A stretch of 53,528 bases of DNA from Acidobacteriota bacterium (GTDB taxonomy: Bacteria > Acidobacteriota > Terriglobia > Bryobacterales > Bryobacteraceae), in NCBI GenBank assembly GCA_003223115.1, contig QHXW01000211.1, positions 1 through 53,528 of the forward strand, given 5' to 3'. Shown piece by piece: positions 18,369-27,706 of this stretch; within the stretch, counting starts at the first letter, position 1, and the number at the start of each line of letters is the position of its first letter. The notes below the pieces were generated by a model that saw nothing but the letters and a program-made list of their open reading frames with translations, was not told the origin of the DNA and did no database searches. The position numbers and the translations under genes are program-made.

Positions 18369-18827
18369 ATGAACAAGCGACGAAGTTTCATGAAGTCCGC
18401 AATGAGTCTCGGGGCCGGAGCCACGATGGGTGCGATGGCCGCGGCCGCTGCTCCGGGAGACCGAACCGCGGGGCTGGGCGGAATTCGTTTGGGCAACCTC
18501 TACTTCAGCTCAGGACTCACCGGTGTGCGGCCCGAAGCGCGCAAGGATCCCCTGGCTTTCGGCGGCGACATTAAGGAACAGACCCATACGATCCTCAAGG
18601 CGCATAATAGAGCAAACCTGGAATCGATGGGTTCGTCGCTGGAGAAAGTGTTGAAAGTGACTGTATTCCTGGCGGACGTCAAAACCGAAAAGGCCGCCAT
18701 GAACGAGGTCTATGCGCAGTATTTTCCGAAGGAGGCGCCAGCACGGTCGTACGGTGGGAGTGCAGTTCCCGGATACGGCCACCCGCCTCGAAATCGAGCT
18801 GGTGGCGTGGGATTTGTGGGTCTCATA
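18369..18827 (+). pseudogene. RidA/YjgF-family protein with Tat leader, frameshifted and clipped by IS
   Basis: ATG 18369 has AGGAG upstream. The leader MNKRRSFMKSAMSLGAG is Tat-like. The body (LGNLYFSSGLTGV, LESMGSSLEKVLKVTVFLAD, MNEVYAQYFPKEAPARS) is RidA-like, a family that hydrolyses reactive enamine/imine intermediates. One extra T near 18748 shifts the frame; removing it gives VGVQFPDTATRLEIELVAW, the family C-terminus. The last codons run into the end of IS copy 2, so the native stop is lost. The gene sits inside the candidate integrated element. Confidence 0.75.
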
Positions 18828-19840
18828 AATTCCAACTGGAGAAGATGGCTACGCCGAATCCGATCTACCCTGGAATTCGACTACGAGAGCGGCACGCCTC
18901 CACGCATGGGTCGAGGACGTGGATCGGCTCTTAGATCACTTCGATTTCACACTTGTCATCGTTGCGCACGGGAATGGTCTCCACAGATTTCAGGCTGCGC
19001 GCCGTTCGTACCGGTGATGGAGACCGCCGACTTGCGGGAGAGCTACGATCCGTCCAAGTTCTGGCGGCTGCACAGCCCGCGATTCCGGCGAGTCCTTGCC
19101 CAATGCGAGTGCGTTCTGGATTCGTGATAATACGTCACGAACGACTTCACATGGCGGTACAGCGAGGCTTCGTTGAAAACGATCACGTGGTCCAGACACT
19201 CACGCCGGATCGTTCCGATCACGCGTTCAATGTAGGCTCGCTGCCAGGGTGACCGTGGCGCCGACAGCACTTCCTGGATGGCCATATCCTGGACCTGCTT
19301 GCTGAAGTCGTCACCGAAGATGCGGTCGCGATCCCGTAGAAGATAGCGTGGCGAGGTGTCCCAAGGGAAGGCGTCGCGGAGTTGTTGGACGGTCCATTCT
19401 GCGGTGGGGTGGGCCGTGACGCCGAAGTGGAGGATCCGGCGTCGGTCATGAGCCAACACCAAGAATACGTAGAGGACTTGGAAGCGGAGGGGGTCGGAAC
19501 AGTGAAGAAGTCCACCGATACCAGGTTCTTCCCGTGATTCTCCAAGAAAGTCCGCCAGGTCTGCGATGGCGGCTTCCGGTGACGGACCAGGTACTTGCTC
19601 ACGCTGGTCTCGCCGATGTTCATACCGAGTTTGAGCAGTTCGCCGTGAATCCTTGGGGCTCCCCAGGTTGGGTTCGCTCGGCTCATCAGACGGATCAGAT
19701 CGCGTACGTCTTTCGGAACCGACGGACGCCCGGGCTGGCCATGTCGGACCTTCCAGGTCCAAAAAAGACGAAAGCCCTTTCGGTGCCAAGTGATCACGGT
19801 TTCGGGCTTGCAGTACAGCGCGGTCAGCAGCCAAGGAGTC
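18817..19840 (-). mobile_element. Degenerate, truncated DDE-transposase IS, copy 2
   Basis: Same IS as copy 1, same orientation, somewhat longer. In minus-strand order it encodes CKPETVITWHRKGFRLFWTW, VRDLIRLMSRANPTWGAPRI, LVSVDFFTVPT, then after a frameshift (near 19497) LRFQVLYVFLVLAHDRRRIL, RYLLRDRDRIFGDDF, RSPWQRAYIERVIGTIRREC. A second frameshift lies near 19115. The D-D-E residues are present. The N-terminus stops at about 19840 where tyrosine recombinase sequence begins on the other strand. The distal end abuts the RidA relic, so the element landed in or next to that gene. Confidence 0.78.
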
Positions 19841-19842
19841 CC

Positions 19843-20362
19843 GATTCGTATCTGCTCCGCGATGTCGCAACCATCCTCATCGACTGCGCCCTTCGACCCG
19901 AAGAGTGTTTTCGGCTCAAATCGGAGAACTTCCGTGACGGCCTGATCGACATTCATAAGGGCAAGGGAAAAGGTTCGCGGCGCCGCATCCCCGCGAGCCA
20001 GCGCGTCCAGGGAATCCTGGAGATGCAGAAAGGCCAATCAGCTTCGGATTGGATCTTTCCCGCTCCCACGCGCAGCGGTCACATCGAGGCGTCTAGCTAG
20101 CGTCAAGAAGCAGCACGCTGCTGCGATCGAGGTCTCCGCAGTTCAGCCGTTCGTCCTCTACACGCTACGCCACACATGCCTGACCCGCTGGGCGAAGTAT
20201 ATGGACCCGTTCACCCTCCACGTCCTCGCTGGGCACACCGACATGAACACGACCAAGCGCTACATCCATCCGAACGAATCGCATATCCGCGAAGCGATGG
20301 CCAAGGTTTGGGGTGGTCATAGTTTTGGTCATAGTGACAAAAACGGCGCGGCGACCTGCTGA
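19843..20362 (+). pseudogene. C-terminal part of a tyrosine recombinase (integrase)
   Basis: The catalytic domain is readable in two frames. The first has ATILIDCALRPEECFRLKSE (first catalytic Arg) and HKGKGKGSRRRIPASQRVQ. A single inserted T near 20097 creates a TAG, after which the second frame has TLRHTCLTRW (His-x-x-Arg), VLAGHTDMNTTKRYIHP (His and the nucleophile Tyr) and SHIREAMAKVW. The N-terminal half is missing and replaced by IS copy 2. The stop TGA 20360-20362 falls inside the 21-nt candidate att repeat, so gene and site are adjacent as in integrative elements. Confidence 0.85.
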
Positions 20363-20369
20363 TTACGAA
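20349..20369. repeat. Second copy of the 21-nt att-like core
   Basis: Identical over 21 bases to 16060-16080, the anticodon-loop to T-stem segment of the tRNA-Thr fragment; matching ends exactly at both sides. It overlaps the end of the tyrosine recombinase relic. No tRNA half is recognisable on the far side. The 255 bases from here to 20623 hold no gene I recognise. Confidence 0.7.
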
Positions 20370-20623
20370 CCAAGAGTCTATGAAAAATCAACAACTTAGC
20401 AGCGGGCGTAGTGGTTGCGACGATTTGAAGATTCGAGATCTGAGTGACAGGAACATCGAATTCCGTCTTAGTCCAATGTAGATGTTACTGACTATATGAT
20501 TCGCCGAAACTCATGCAGTATACAAAAAGTGTGTCCCATTGCAGGCCACTGGATGATCCTCGGCTTCTGGTCGCGTCTTCTGTTGTGTGCACGCTCGTTG
20601 CCGCTGGTTCGAAGAAGCGATAC

Positions 20624-22108
20624 TCACCTTTCGTCTGAAGAAACAAGAACAGATTGCCTCGGTTCGAATAACCCGTATCGGCGGTAGCGTGCTTCCTCGT
20701 TTGCAGCATGCTCGCGCACTGCGGCTAATCGTTTCAGTAATGGTGGAATCTGGTCGCCCTTTTCGCTTCGGCGTAACGCTAAAATCAAATGATATAGAGC
20801 CGTCTGGTCAGAGGGATCAGCGCGCAGTGCCAAACGGCTTTGCTCAATCGCCAAGCTCACGTTGCCGGAGTTCAGGTACAAACGGGCGAGAACATTGTGT
20901 GCGATCGAGAGGTCCGGATTCAATTGCACTGCATGGAGCGCAGCCTTAATGGCTTGCTGGACTTCGGATGTTCCACTCAACGCTCCGTGGCGTGCGAGGA
21001 TTTCGGCTAGCAGGTAATACAGAAAAGCGTCGTTTGGTTTCTGACGCAATTGCACCTTCACGGTTTGCAGGGCCTGGTCAAGATTATTCTGTTGAATCTC
21101 AGCTAGGCCCTTTGCTGCGGAGCCCAATGCCTGATTTGGATCGACGCGTTGCGCGGTTTCAAAATCAGCCTCTGCTTGGTCGTACTTCGCCATTTGAATC
21201 AATAAAACTCCTCGCGCCACATAGAGGGGCGCGGAATTAGGCAGCAAACTCAGTCCGGTGTTCATCATGTCGATGCCGTTTTGAAAAAAGCTATGTGCAA
21301 AGCTGAGGTCCGCAAAGTCCAAATAGTAATCCACATTGCGCGGTGCCGATACGATTGCCCTGCGAAGCGTTTCCAGCGCTTGGGGCGTGTCTCCAGTAAC
21401 CTCATAAGCAGCCGACACCAAGTCGAGCGCATCAGGATCTGGAGTCTCATTTTCCACCAGTGGACGCAACGTCTGGATCACGTCCTTAGCTCGCTGGCCC
21501 ATGAACTCCATTGCTGCAAGCTTCATGCGCGCCCGGGGATCAGCAGGCTTTAGAGCTACAAGCTTCTGGAGAACAGATATGGCCTCGTCCCGCCGTTTCA
21601 GCATGGCGAGGCATGCGGCATATTCGTCGAGTGCTGACGCCTGAGAAGAGATCACTGCTCCAGCGTGACTGAAATGCTCCGTAGCCGACTGACAATCGCG
21701 GTGCTTATACGCCATCGCGGCTCGCATCGCGTGAGCGGTCTGATCGTCGGGACGTACCAAGAGGAGGCGCTCCAACAAAGGAATGGCGCGGTTGCTTCCC
21801 GCCAAATACTCGATCTGCGCAGCACCCTCTAACGCCGGAAGATAGTCCCGCTTGAGCTTGAGGGCGTGATCGAAGGAAATAATTGCCTCGCTGTCATTGC
21901 TCAGTCTAGAGCGCGCAATTCCTTGCAAGGTCCAGAGCCGGACATCGTTTGGTGAATGCCGCAACTCGCCCTGTATCAGCTGGAGCGCGTGCTCATACTG
22001 CTGCTCTTGCAATACCGCGGTGATGGAGTGTATTACATCTGTACCCGCCTGGGCACGGACCGGAACTGCCGCCGCCAGGGCCAGCAAGGCAAGGGCACTT
22101 AGATGCAT
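20624..22108 (-). CDS. Exported TPR protein downstream of Oar3
   Basis: ATG 22108 is chosen: GGGAAGG lies 6 bases upstream, and the GTG 15 bases earlier would overlap that site. A signal peptide (MHLSALALLALAAAVPVRAQ) precedes about 12 TPR-like units such as VRLWTLQGIARSRLSNDSEA, ALEGAAQIEYLAGSNRAIP and SIAHNVLARLYLNSGNVSLA. Length is 494 residues. It follows Oar3 by 25 bases on the same strand and is surely co-transcribed, suggesting a role alongside that receptor in the periplasm. No catalytic motif is seen. Confidence 0.82.
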   Translation of the reverse strand: MHLSALALLALAAAVPVRAQAGTDVIHSITAVLQEQQYEHALQLIQGELRHSPNDVRLWTLQGIARSRLSNDSEAIISFDHALKLKRDYLPALEGAAQIEYLAGSNRAIPLLERLLLVRPDDQTAHAMRAAMAYKHRDCQSATEHFSHAGAVISSQASALDEYAACLAMLKRRDEAISVLQKLVALKPADPRARMKLAAMEFMGQRAKDVIQTLRPLVENETPDPDALDLVSAAYEVTGDTPQALETLRRAIVSAPRNVDYYLDFADLSFAHSFFQNGIDMMNTGLSLLPNSAPLYVARGVLLIQMAKYDQAEADFETAQRVDPNQALGSAAKGLAEIQQNNLDQALQTVKVQLRQKPNDAFLYYLLAEILARHGALSGTSEVQQAIKAALHAVQLNPDLSIAHNVLARLYLNSGNVSLAIEQSRLALRADPSDQTALYHLILALRRSEKGDQIPPLLKRLAAVREHAANEEARYRRYGLFEPRQSVLVSSDER

Positions 22109-22133
22109 TGCGAACCTTCCCACCAGATCTTGC

Positions 22134-25100
22134 CTAAAATGTTATGCGGGCGCCAAGCTGGATCCACCGCGGATTGAACTGCGACGTAGAGCGGCCAAAT
22201 GTGGTATCGGTAAGGTTCGAGTCGACAAAACCCAGGTTGACCCGATTGAAGATGTTGTAGAATTCGAAGCGAAGTTGTAGCTTTATTCGCTCACTGATGG
22301 CAGTGTCCTTCGAAAGAGCGGCATTTGTCCCAGCAAACCCAGGATTGCGGAATGCATTAATTTTTTCGTTGCCTTGCGAGCCCAAAGCCGGGTTAGGGAA
22401 GTTATCTGCGGCGAAGATGCCGTTCAAGTAACCTTGTCGATTAGTCGCTTGGCGGTAGCTAGTAACATTGGGATATGCGAAATTATCTCCGGTTGCCGAA
22501 AAATCCCCGCTGCCAGGAGCGAAGCCGATAATCTGTCCGCTCGAATTCCGGAGGGGAAGAAAGGGCGCGTAGGTGACAACCGTAAAGGGTCCACCCGACT
22601 GGAGAATGGTGGTGCCGCTAATGGTCCAACCCGTCGTAATGCGTCCAACAAGACCGTGGCCGCTGTTCAGGCCTGGTAACTCGTAGTCCCAAGAGAGGGA
22701 AAAGCGATTTGGGATGTCAATGGCTGACGGCCCCCAGTATTGATGGAGATGGATTGCCGTGGGGTAATAGCCCGCATCATCATACGTGCGAGAGTGCGTG
22801 TAAGAGGCATTGAGGCCGCCACGTGCACCGAAACGTCCTCGCACCGCGACAATAACGGCATTATATGCGCTCTCCGCGGCATTGCGGGCATAAATAATCT
22901 GGCCAAAACTAGAATTTAAGCGCTGCGGAACACTACAGTTGCATTGGATTAAATCTCCAGGAAACTGATTAATATCAAGGGCAGCGAAATAGCCGGTGCT
23001 GTAATTATTATTACGACTGGCCGGGACCAAGTTGCTCCCGCGCTGACCGACATAACCGATGCTTGCCACCCAGTCCTTTCTAAGGCTACGTTCAGCCGTT
23101 GTCGTAAAGATATAAACAGTAGGTGCAGTGAGATTCTGGTCAATGCCTTGAACGTACGGATGCGCACCAAGTAGACCGCCATGCGAATCCAGGCCGGTTG
23201 CAGGTAGCCCTGGATAGGGGAATCCAAAGGGAAACTTATTGCTGGTACCTAACGCGAATATGGGTGGGTTTGCCGTTCCACCGAAAAACGTCGGGACAAT
23301 AAAGCCTGGCGGATTACCACTCATGGCGTTGGCGGTATTGCCGAGATTGGGCCATTCGTGATATATCCCGAATCCGCCTCGCACGACCCATGTGCCGTGA
23401 CCCGTCGGATCCCACGCCATTCCGAAGCGCGGACTGAAAATGTTCGCAAGGGCATGGTTGTACAGGTGATGTTGCTGTTGGAAGAATCCGTTCGCAATCT
23501 GCTGATCCAGGCTCTGACCAGCTCCGAAATGGAAGTCTGCCAGCACCGTCTTCATCACTGGATATGGATTCCCAAAATCGTCCCAGCGCAGTCCATAGTT
23601 GATCGTCATATTCTTCGAGATCTTCCATGTGTCCTGTGCGAAAACGCCAACCGTAGTGGCAGCATAACCATAATTCGTGTTTAGAGCTGGTTGGCCCGTC
23701 AGAGGTTCATAAGCCAAGTTAGATTCGGTGTACGGTTGGTCTTTTACCAGATTAAGCATGTCTGTGAAACTGAAGCTTGGTTGAGCCCTGGTAGGGCCGT
23801 CGAGCGACAAGGCTTGTCCATGCCAACTTTCAATACCAAACCTCAGACTGTGCGATCCACGACTGAGATTGAGGACGTCCCTCCAGTGGTAGTTGGGCTG
23901 GGCGAAGGCACCCATGGCATATCCATCCCCAAAAGCCGCACCGAGGCCCTGCACGTAGACTTGAGGGACAGTAAAATCGCCAGTGCTCGTAGCATTACCG
24001 CGCACTCGGACGAAACCAAACATCGCCTCATTCAGCGCACTAGGCGAGAACGTATGGATTTCATTGACTTGTAGCGTTTTTGTTTGGTTGTCGTTTGTGG
24101 TATTGAACTTTGGACGCACGTTTGGCCCATTTGTATTTAGCGTCGTCCGAAAGAAATTTCCATAAATTCGATCATTCTTAAAGTATTGGTCAACGCGCAG
24201 GTTATATTGCATACCATTTCGATAATTCGTCGCGCTGAAGATGCCAGTGTCGAACACAGGCAAGTTGCAGGGTGGTGCGAGTCCCGTGCCACAACTTCCG
24301 GGAAGTGCTTCTGCTGCCGTCTGAGCGACGCCGGTGGTAGCGGCATTCGAAGGACCATAGCCAGTCAGCAACTTGGTTCCCACTGTGTTTGGAAAATTCT
24401 TCTGGGCCCAAGCCGTAAATTCGGGGGCTTCGTACGTGACTGTGCTAGCGCCAGTGGAATTCGATGACCAAAGCGGCTCAATCGCGAAAAAGAAGAAAGA
24501 ACCATGATGGGGAATAATCGGCCCCCCGAGCGTAGCGGACACGTTGTTGCTGTGAAAGGGTGCGTAATTGTGGGCGAACTCAGTTCCCGCCCAGAGCTGT
24601 TGACTGTTGAAGTAATCGCTCGCGGTCCCGTGAAAAGTATCCGTACCGGATCTGGTGGTCATCACCATTTGAATCGAACTGGCGCGACCGTAATCTACGG
24701 CAAACGTATTCGTCTGAACGGATGCTTCCTGAATTGCATCGGGGTTCGGAATGAGATTGAGGGTGCCTTGCTCGTAGTTGCTCGTTACGTCTAGGCCGTC
24801 CACAATATACATGTTGCCGCGGAGGTTAATTCCGTTCGCGCTGGCGTCTACGCGTGCTTCCGTGCTGTAGTTGTCGGCGGCGGATCCCGGACTGTCAAAG
24901 CCTACAGTTCCTAATCCGGTCACTCCAGGAGCCAGGGTCACCAAACTGAGCAAACTCCGGCCTGCTAGTGGTAGCGATTGAAGTTCCTGCGTTGCGAGCG
25001 TTTGCTGGTTACGGCTTTCGGCCACATTGAGAACCGGCGCCCGTTCTGTAACCTCCACCGACTGCTCCGCAGTAGTCAGCTTAAGCGAAAGCGCAAGAGC

Positions 25101-25427
25101 GAGTGTTTGGCTTGTTCGCAGGGAGACATCCACTTTATTTTCGGAGAAGCCCCGCGCATTAGCAGTGATCTGATACTCATCTGGGGCTAGGCTCACAAAG
25201 CGGTAGTTCCCGGAAGCATCCGATGTTGTCAATTTTGTCAGGTGCGTAGTCTTGCTCAACAAAGTAACGGTCGCGCTCGGAATGCTGCCGCCCGACGGAT
25301 CCTGCACAATCCCCTCGATGCTGCCGCTGAACTGGGCGTAGGCGCTACTCGCCCAAAGCAAAAGAAATATCAGACTATCACGCCTGAACAGGTACGCCTG
25401 AATAAGTTGCCCCCTCTTCGTTGGCAT
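22134..25427 (-). CDS. Oar-like TonB-dependent outer-membrane receptor 3
   Basis: A 1,097-residue receptor: an N-terminal signal region ending LLLWASSAYAQ, a carboxypeptidase-regulatory-like domain (GIVQDPSGGSIPSATVTLLS), a plug with ELQSLPLAGRSLLSLVTLAP and a barrel ending LGARITF. GAGG lies 6 bases before the ATG. Base composition at third positions seems lower in GC than in Oar1 and Oar2, judged by eye, so it may have a different history. It heads an operon with a TPR gene. A promoter is seen about 165 bases upstream. Its ligand is unknown. Confidence 0.88.
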   Translation of the reverse strand: MPTKRGQLIQAYLFRRDSLIFLLLWASSAYAQFSGSIEGIVQDPSGGSIPSATVTLLSKTTHLTKLTTSDASGNYRFVSLAPDEYQITANARGFSENKVDVSLRTSQTLALALSLKLTTAEQSVEVTERAPVLNVAESRNQQTLATQELQSLPLAGRSLLSLVTLAPGVTGLGTVGFDSPGSAADNYSTEARVDASANGINLRGNMYIVDGLDVTSNYEQGTLNLIPNPDAIQEASVQTNTFAVDYGRASSIQMVMTTRSGTDTFHGTASDYFNSQQLWAGTEFAHNYAPFHSNNVSATLGGPIIPHHGSFFFFAIEPLWSSNSTGASTVTYEAPEFTAWAQKNFPNTVGTKLLTGYGPSNAATTGVAQTAAEALPGSCGTGLAPPCNLPVFDTGIFSATNYRNGMQYNLRVDQYFKNDRIYGNFFRTTLNTNGPNVRPKFNTTNDNQTKTLQVNEIHTFSPSALNEAMFGFVRVRGNATSTGDFTVPQVYVQGLGAAFGDGYAMGAFAQPNYHWRDVLNLSRGSHSLRFGIESWHGQALSLDGPTRAQPSFSFTDMLNLVKDQPYTESNLAYEPLTGQPALNTNYGYAATTVGVFAQDTWKISKNMTINYGLRWDDFGNPYPVMKTVLADFHFGAGQSLDQQIANGFFQQQHHLYNHALANIFSPRFGMAWDPTGHGTWVVRGGFGIYHEWPNLGNTANAMSGNPPGFIVPTFFGGTANPPIFALGTSNKFPFGFPYPGLPATGLDSHGGLLGAHPYVQGIDQNLTAPTVYIFTTTAERSLRKDWVASIGYVGQRGSNLVPASRNNNYSTGYFAALDINQFPGDLIQCNCSVPQRLNSSFGQIIYARNAAESAYNAVIVAVRGRFGARGGLNASYTHSRTYDDAGYYPTAIHLHQYWGPSAIDIPNRFSLSWDYELPGLNSGHGLVGRITTGWTISGTTILQSGGPFTVVTYAPFLPLRNSSGQIIGFAPGSGDFSATGDNFAYPNVTSYRQATNRQGYLNGIFAADNFPNPALGSQGNEKINAFRNPGFAGTNAALSKDTAISERIKLQLRFEFYNIFNRVNLGFVDSNLTDTTFGRSTSQFNPRWIQLGARITF

Positions 25428-25589
25428 GAAAACCTCACAACATGACTGATGCCCCCACTCTCACACCCGACACAGTGAAAAGTAGGCCGTTTGTTCTTTA
25501 AACGGACATTAGCCTAGAGCCCCGCTATCCTGCCGTTCGGCAAGTCCGAACGAACCCGAAAGCGGGAAGCCCGGCACTTGGACCGTAGC

Positions 25590-25619
25590 AGTGTAATCTC
25601 AAGAAAGGGCTGGTGTCAA
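25590..25619 (-). promoter_or_regulatory. Promoter of the Oar3 operon
   Basis: On the minus strand TTGACA (25614-25619) and TACACT (25590-25595) are separated by 18 bases. The predicted start near 25583 gives a leader of about 155 bases. That leader contains a small inverted repeat CCGTTT/AAACGG around 25482-25505. Confidence 0.5.
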
Positions 25620-25643
25620 GGGCGAGTCTTGTCTAATGTCAAG

Positions 25644-25687
25644 CCTCGATAGAAATGTCCCCCTTCTTTCCTCGATAGAAGTGTCCC
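25644..25687. repeat. Two 18-nt direct repeats, probable IS end
   Basis: CCTCGATAGAAATGTCCC (25644-25661) recurs with one mismatch at 25670-25687, a 26-base period. The pair sits just outside the transposase relic at 25695, the expected place for a transposase-binding IS terminus. Confidence 0.55.
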
Positions 25688-25694
25688 TATTATA

Positions 25695-25892
25695 TTATTG
25701 ATAGTCTCTGCACGCTCGCGTGAGCGGGGATGGGGTGCAGGGGAAGGGGTGGCGGTTGAGCCCCTTGGCTTCTGCCAGGAATGTGTTCGCCTTGGCGTAT
25801 GTGGCGATCTTCTTCAATCGCATTTTCTTAATCAAGCGATCCTGATGCGTGCGGTGGCCGCGCTCCACTCGTCCCTTGGCTTGAGTCGTCAA
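25695..25892 (-). pseudogene. Transposase remnant (ISNCY-like)
   Basis: About 40 residues (QAKGRVERGHRTHQDRLIKK, MRLKKIATYAKANTFL) match the conserved C-terminal part of ISNCY-type transposases, where QAKGRVER contains the last acidic residue of the active site. The remainder of the frame does not fit and the rest of the gene is absent. It is a small leftover between the Oar3 promoter and the defence cluster. Confidence 0.6.
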
Positions 25893-26010
25893 CTGAGGCT
25901 AATGCGAACAAGCTTAGCCGATGTTCCAGGATCACTCATCCCTTTCACCCGTGGTCGGGCCAATAGTAAACGGCTTTTTCAATAACACGTGGCGCAGAAG
26001 CACTCACATT

Positions 26011-26244
26011 ATTTCAATTCAACAGCACGGACAAGACATCGCGGCCGTCGTGCTCGACGTGACGATGCCGGGGATGAGCGGGGAAGAAACACTTCGCCAC
26101 CTCAAATCCATTCAGTCTGGTGTGAAAGTGATCCTCTCAAGTGGTTACAACGAGGTAGAGATCACAAACCGATTTGTGGGAAAGGGGCTCGCGGCGTTTA
26201 TTCAGAAACCATATTCGGCAGCGGCGCTGGTCCAAACAGTTTAA
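26011..26244 (+). pseudogene. Response-regulator receiver-domain fragment
   Basis: The frame encodes QDIAAVVLDVTMPGMSGEET with the phospho-acceptor Asp, then VKVILSSGYNE and AAFIQKPYSAAALVQTV with the conserved Lys-Pro. This is the C-terminal two thirds of a receiver domain, as found at the end of hybrid histidine kinases. The N-terminal strand and any kinase part are missing, so it is a relic. Bases 26245-26382 show no gene. Confidence 0.6.
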
Positions 26245-26382
26245 AGCGTGATCTTGGGTTCCGATCGGAAATCGCTTGAAAGCACTGATGCACCAAACTA
26301 AGTCGGAGTCAAACAATCAGCTGGACAATTGTTTGAGGCGAGCGTATTTTAGAGCTTGTCCCCTATTTTTGTGGGTCAAGGC

Positions 26383-27501
26383 TCATCGGATGAGCAGGCT
26401 TGCGATACCCAAAACATAAATAGACGATTTTGTTTGATTGTGGGAAAGAAGGCATTTATAATTTGGCATGCGTAAGTTGAATGAGTTGTTTACCATGTGC
26501 CTCGAATGCGTTCGGCCAGTCCAGGCGTCAGTGTCAAGCTCCACCACGTTGTAGCCGCGGGGTACCCCCGGCTTCAGATTTCGAGGCTCGGCGCACAACG
26601 TGCTGGCGCTGACGATGGTCATCTTGCGTTTGCCGGGACCGAGCCGGTAGCGTTCATCGACGCAATCGTGCTGGTGGCCGTGAAATCCCAACGAGACGCC
26701 CGAGTCGATAAGCAGTTGGAGAAACTCACTGTCCAAGTAGTCGTTGTGGAACGGCCCACCACCCACGCTGTGATGCCAGCTCGCGGCCAGAAGCCAGCCG
26801 GCGCGGTTCGGACTGCGCATCTCGCGGCACGCCGCCGACAGGGCAGTCGGGTGGAATCCGCCGGCTCTCTGCAGAGGATCATTGCGGTAGCAGCTATTCA
26901 AGGCGACAACGGAGAGACCGAGAGTCGGATAGTCGAAAATCTCAAACTGATCTTTAGGCGTCATGCTGAAGAACCGGGCGCCCTGGTAGAAAAGGTCATA
27001 CGCCCACGCAAAGCCGCTCAGCCGTTGTTCATATTGTTCATGGTCGGTAATTCGATAGAAACAGATCTCGCGCCAGGACCAGCGCAAGCGCGACATCGGA
27101 GCGAACAGCTCATCCGTAAGCAGTCTTCGCTCGGCTGCCGAGGCTGGAATGTCGATTCGCGTACTACTCGCGATCACGGCCGGATAGAAAACATCGTGAT
27201 TTCCCGGAAGGAGCACCAACCGTCCGCGATCTCCATCGAAAAGTTTGTCCGCCAGGCCGATCAGGAAATCCACGGCCTGGTTGTATTGACGGTCTAATTC
27301 GGGGCCGGGATCGGGTAAATCCGGCTTCACGCCATAGATAAGATCACCGCTTACGACGCATACGGAAGGCCGGAGGATCGGCGGATTTTGATTGTCGTAA
27401 TGCTCAATGTCGCGGAGAAGCGAATCCAGAAGTGGTCCATTAGCCACTTCATCGCGCAGGTCGCGATGGAGATCCGAAATATGAAGCACGGAAAAGCGCA
27501 T
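26383..27501 (-). CDS. Calcineurin-like metallophosphoesterase
   Basis: A 372-residue cytosolic hydrolase with all metal-binding blocks: HISDLH (residues 7-12), SGDL (51-54), GNHD (100-103), WHHS (242-245) and GHQHD (275-279). These bind two metals and cleave phosphomono- or diesters; nucleotide, nucleic acid or second-messenger substrates are all possible. The last 40 residues are basic and hydrophobic and do not belong to the core domain. The stop codon lies in a short palindrome (26381-26395). It lies beside a toxin-antitoxin pair and a SPARSA operon, so a defence or nucleic-acid role is plausible but unproven. Confidence 0.8.
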   Translation of the reverse strand: MRFSVLHISDLHRDLRDEVANGPLLDSLLRDIEHYDNQNPPILRPSVCVVSGDLIYGVKPDLPDPGPELDRQYNQAVDFLIGLADKLFDGDRGRLVLLPGNHDVFYPAVIASSTRIDIPASAAERRLLTDELFAPMSRLRWSWREICFYRITDHEQYEQRLSGFAWAYDLFYQGARFFSMTPKDQFEIFDYPTLGLSVVALNSCYRNDPLQRAGGFHPTALSAACREMRSPNRAGWLLAASWHHSVGGGPFHNDYLDSEFLQLLIDSGVSLGFHGHQHDCVDERYRLGPGKRKMTIVSASTLCAEPRNLKPGVPRGYNVVELDTDAWTGRTHSRHMVNNSFNLRMPNYKCLLSHNQTKSSIYVLGIASLLIR

Positions 27502-27673
27502 ACCGGGCGGCCATGGTGCTGAACCACACTATCGAAGCTGTTTGTGATCTTTTAGCCTACCGTATCTCTGGCGCATAGCCATTGCGGCATAAATGGTCGG
27601 TATCCGAAGCCGGACGTGACAAACACCCGCCGGGGCTATACTTTGGAAGAACATTTTCACCCGTGCCCGTTTC

Positions 27674-27702
27674 TTGACAGCGCGTACCAAAATTGATACA
27701 CT
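27674..27702 (+). promoter_or_regulatory. Promoter and operator of second toxin-antitoxin pair
   Basis: TTGACA (27674-27679) and TACACT (27697-27702) with a 17-base spacer. Over the spacer and -10 lies GTACCAA (27684-27690), AA, TTGATAC (27693-27699), an inverted repeat with one mismatch. The likely transcription start coincides with ATG 27707, giving a leaderless message. Confidence 0.6.
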
Positions 27703-27706
27703 CTCA

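Noticed and set aside
25644-25687. Start of a CRISPR array (two 18-nt repeats with an 8-base gap)
   Set aside because: Only two units, the gap is far too short for a spacer, and a transposase relic is adjacent.
26497-27297. 266-residue open frame opposite the metallophosphoesterase
   Set aside because: The opposite strand has all five metal-binding motifs; this one has none.
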